Source: Dioscorea cayenensis subsp. rotundata
Taxonomy: Eukaryota > Streptophyta > Magnoliopsida > Dioscoreales > Dioscoreaceae
DNA length: 64,000 nt
Assembly: GCF_009730915.1 (NCBI RefSeq)
Contig: NC_052496.1
Span: 977,875-1,041,874, forward strand
Reading direction: 5' to 3'
Shown here: positions 60,950 through 64,000 of the stretch, piece after piece
How the letters are laid out: each line of letters opens with the position of its first letter
Numbering within the stretch: position 1 is the first letter of the stretch
Translations under genes and position numbers: made by a program
The notes under the pieces: generated by a model
Seen by the model: only the letters and a program-made list of their open reading frames with translations
Told to the model about the DNA's origin: nothing
Database searches by the model: none

Positions 60950-62035
60950 CTATACACCTTAATATGTGCAACACTGCCAGACTTTTAGCAAGACTTTATG
61001 CCTTTACCAGTTTAGCCGTGTAACTACTCCCTGGCACTTATTTAGGCATTTCTATTTCAAAATGAAAACCTCAACGCTAAAACTGACATGCTCTCACTTA
61101 AGCGATTAAAAATCATCTTACCTTTTGGAAAACTCTAATATATGTTTATGGGGACGATTGACACCAATTTACTCATTCTTCTCGACCATCACCATTTATT
61201 GGATATCAATCTTTGAATTACCAATATAGGTGACAAAAGAGATTGATAAAAACATGTATGGAATTTCTTGTGGAATGGCATGAACCTTACCCGCTTAAAA
61301 ATACCGCCTTATTTCATATATGGTAGTGAATATGCCGCACAAGAGAACAAGAGAACAAAATCATGACTTTAGAAAACATTATAAAACATCGACGTAACAG
61401 AATATTGACAAATACGTGCATACTTTGCCACAAACTAGAGGAAATAATAGATCATTCACTGATAATTTGTCAATTTGCCTCCAAGATTTGGATGTATTTC
61501 ACTGTCTTATTTAAGATCCCAAGCACCACTTTGCCATTAAGAAGGCTTGATTCAATTGGGAAACCTCCAATGTACTAAGATTGATTGGTCTTGGGAACTT
61601 TTTATACAAGCAATTTGCTAGATTATTTGGATGGAAAGAAATAGTGTCATTTTTAATTGCATTGCACACTCTCATCTTTCCTCCATCTTGTTGCATGGGT
61701 AAATGGAGTTACATATGCTAAAAAAGACAAGGTGAGGGAGACTATCTCAACAATCAAATGAAGTTTTGAACTTCATAGGAATTTCACTTGAATCGAGGGA
61801 ATGCCAACGAGGCTTAAGTAATTTCGATAGGTAAAGGAGATTAGTAATGTTTTTTTTTTTTATTATTATTTTTATTTATTCTTCATCTCATGTGGTTCTC
61901 AAGTTGTTGATCAGATTTTTTTTTTTTTTATTTCTTTTCTTTTCTTTTCTTTTTGTTGCATACCTTATTGTATTTTCATCCCTTATCTATTATGGCTTTC
62001 CAGTTTAATAGATGAGATTTATCAATTTTAAAAAG
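60950..62035 (+). mobile_element. Degenerate LINE (L1-type), 3' part
   Basis: The plus strand reads as a zf-RVT-like region, RNRILTNTCILCHKLEEIID then HSLIICQFASKIW (61395-61500), with surrounding frame-shifted remains (FIQAICWIIWMERN near 61595-61645, as in FLxxxCWxIWxxRN) and a T-rich 3' end finishing TTTAATAGATGAGATTTATC near 62010. The order matches the 3' third of plant L1 elements. No long open frame remains. The 5' edge is uncertain. Confidence 0.75.
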
Positions 62036-63720
62036 AATATAATTTTCATAAATTAGTAAATGATGAAAAATGAGTTTTATGACCTTAAACCCAAAACCAT
62101 ATTTACACTTTTTTTTTTAAAAAAAAAATGAATAAACCACTTATATTAAATTAAATAAAACCCCATTTTTTCCCTATTTATATAAAAAAAAAAAATTCAT
62201 ATGAGTGTTTTATTTTTATCCAAATTATTATTATTTTTGTATTATGGACATTGTCAGCCCTGTTTTATAAGGTTGAGACTCTTGTATATATTATCAAACA
62301 ATTTATGAGTATTTAGCAAGGAGCCCCCAATAAATTTTAAATTTTCAAATATTTAATGTGGTTTTTGATAATAAAAAGCATCTTGATTCATGTTTGACAA
62401 AACTAGGTTTATTGAATTCCTGAATTTTGTAAATTCTCCACATCCTTTTATATATGATTACATTGATGAGCTATTCACTCAAATTTATACCCATTAGGTT
62501 ATATAATAATACCCTGAAAAGATAAATTTCTCTACTGCAGCATGACAAGATTATCAAATACAGTTTTTTCACATAATTCGAAGACTAATAGTTTTATACA
62601 AACACAATATCATTCTTGAATCTGGAGTACATATTATATATGTTATCCTGGTTAGAAAATCACCAAAGGCCATGCAAAAAATATCTGCAGGGAAAATCTG
62701 ATGGTTGGTGCAGCATTATTAGTCATTTAACAACTCAACAGCAATTAATAATAAATATAATAATATTACTCTAGAGAATGAAACAACTATATATGACAGT
62801 GGCAGAAGTGATTAAACAGACAGCAAGATCGAGAACAATTAATTAATACAAACAAATGAAGGCATAAAGTCACCGAATAGTGAATGAAGAAGCTTGGAAC
62901 AGAGGCCTGCACTGCATGTTAGAGCACGCCGCCCTTGTGACCAATGAGAGAGATGGCTGGATATCTAGTTCCAATGGCTCCCGGGAGATCAATGATAAAA
63001 CTGAGGACCGAATCCACCCACTAAACCCAGGCTTAAATGATTGGGGTTGAGGGGCCTGCATATCCATTTTGCTGTTCTATTTTATATTTATCTGTTCACA
63101 GAATCACAGGAACAGAGACTCTCATCAGAAAGAATGCTATACACACACACTCTTTATGTTTTTGCAGTTACATTTTCTGATCATGATCATCATCACTCAA
63201 ATGTCAGTGTCTTCTCACTTGTTTGTCACCAAGGCCTGGACTGCATGCATGAAGATGTGTGTTTATGCCACCTGCTCATGTTGTGACGTTACCCATCCCC
63301 GTGTACGCTTCTGTGATGAGAATTCCCATGCACCTGCCTTTGCTGCTGCAGTCTCTCACTCTCTCTTTACTGTTTGCAAGTCTTTGGAATATGTTCACTT
63401 TGATTAATTTATTTATTTTGACGAGTGATTTATTTTACATTATGTGTGCACACACGTACATGGTACGCTCACGCTCCCAGAAGATGGTGCACATGTCTAT
63501 CCATTCTCATGTCCGGTTGATCATCACGCAATCATCCATCAAGGTGTATGTCAATCAATCAATCAATCATGTTAGGGACAGTCAGGGGAGCCATTTTGGA
63601 GTAGGCCTAATCTCTGTTTAGATATTAAGATGATCTAGTCCCAAACACTAGTAAATTTTTCTTTGAATTAGAAATGAGCCACAAAAAGGAAAGCTTTTCA
63701 AGAAGGGTAGGTAAAAAATA
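62036..63720. other. AT-rich spacer without a recognised gene
   Basis: Poly-A/T runs up to 62220, then mixed sequence. Several overlapping ORFs of 65-120 codons exist at 62870-63621 but none shows a domain, signal or codon pattern I can defend. A TCAA run occurs at 63553-63568. Confidence 0.45.
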
Positions 63721-63723
63721 GTG

Positions 63724-64000
63724 TAAGGGCCCGTTTGTTTCGCTGAACCCATGGCTGAAGTGGGCGAAGTGGCGAGTTCGATGACATTTGAGTGTGTTTG
63801 GTTACTTGAAGTGGTCCCAGAAGTGGTGATGTGACAAGTCCGGAACTCGGTTACTTCGCCATCTGACTTCGGGCCAAGAAATCCCGAAGTGGCACTTCGG
63901 TTCCCCACTTCCAGCACGTGGTAACACGTGATGACCCTTAAGATTACCCCACTTCCTGATTGCCTGTTCACTTTCCCATTTCTCTTCTCGCGATCCTTCG
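63724..64000. mobile_element. Left end of a probable PIF/Harbinger (Tourist)-type element, cut by the window
   Basis: GGGCCCGTTTGTTTCGCTG begins at 63727 right after TAA, the 3-bp target used by PIF/Harbinger elements, and the GGGCC.GTTTG start is common among Tourist-type plant MITEs. Behind it are repeated GAAGTGG and CCACTTC words in both orientations (63760-63960). The other terminus lies outside the window, so the class cannot be proven. Confidence 0.35.

Noticed and set aside
62870-63067. 65-residue minus-strand ORF as a small peptide gene
   Set aside because: No signal peptide and no known peptide-hormone motif. A second frame also stays open over part of it, and neither can be favoured.

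Overview
The window is nuclear DNA of a flowering plant. Every confident gene has a clear angiosperm counterpart, the introns are AT-rich and mostly GT-AG, and the spacers are full of TA runs, LINE remnants and small inverted-repeat transposons. Two genes (the PPR gene and katanin) start GC-rich and become AT-richer toward the 3' end, as is common in monocots. A non-grass monocot such as a yam is my best guess, but this is inference only.

Left part (1-16 kb): three minus-strand housekeeping genes. They are D-glycerate 3-kinase (photorespiration), an A2-type cyclin with a probable intron in its 5' leader, and PnsB3/NDF4, a ferredoxin-like subunit of the chloroplast NDH complex that uses one GC-AG intron. 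A cluster of LINE 3' tails follows, one of them flanked by a 15-bp target duplication.

Middle (16-35 kb): a complete katanin p60 gene (+), a decayed EGF-like gene (+), an intronless SKP1-like gene (-), a large plant SH2-domain gene (-) whose introns hold a LINE fragment and a Ty3-type fossil, and an intronless SOAR1-like PPR gene (+). The SH2 and PPR genes diverge from a 1.36-kb spacer that contains a Mutator-type MITE with a perfect 9-bp target duplication.

35-48 kb: a cluster of AOP-type 2-oxoglutarate/Fe(II) dioxygenases in one orientation. Copies 1 and 2 keep all catalytic residues and copy 3 is a deleted relic. Flanking DNA around copies 1 and 3 is also duplicated. Copy 2 carries a 1,047-bp non-autonomous hAT element in its second intron, with a perfect 8-bp target duplication. 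A degenerate LINE and a foldback MITE lie between copies 1 and 2.

Right part (47.8-64 kb): TIFY8-like and LEUNIG genes, both minus strand, then about 4.7 kb of spacer with a LINE 3' relic and, at the window edge, one end of a probable PIF/Harbinger-type element. LEUNIG and TIFY proteins both act in transcriptional repression, but nothing here shows that their adjacency matters.

I did not find a system I would call wholly new. The most rewarding targets are the dioxygenase cluster, the two precisely bounded DNA transposons, and the SH2-domain gene.
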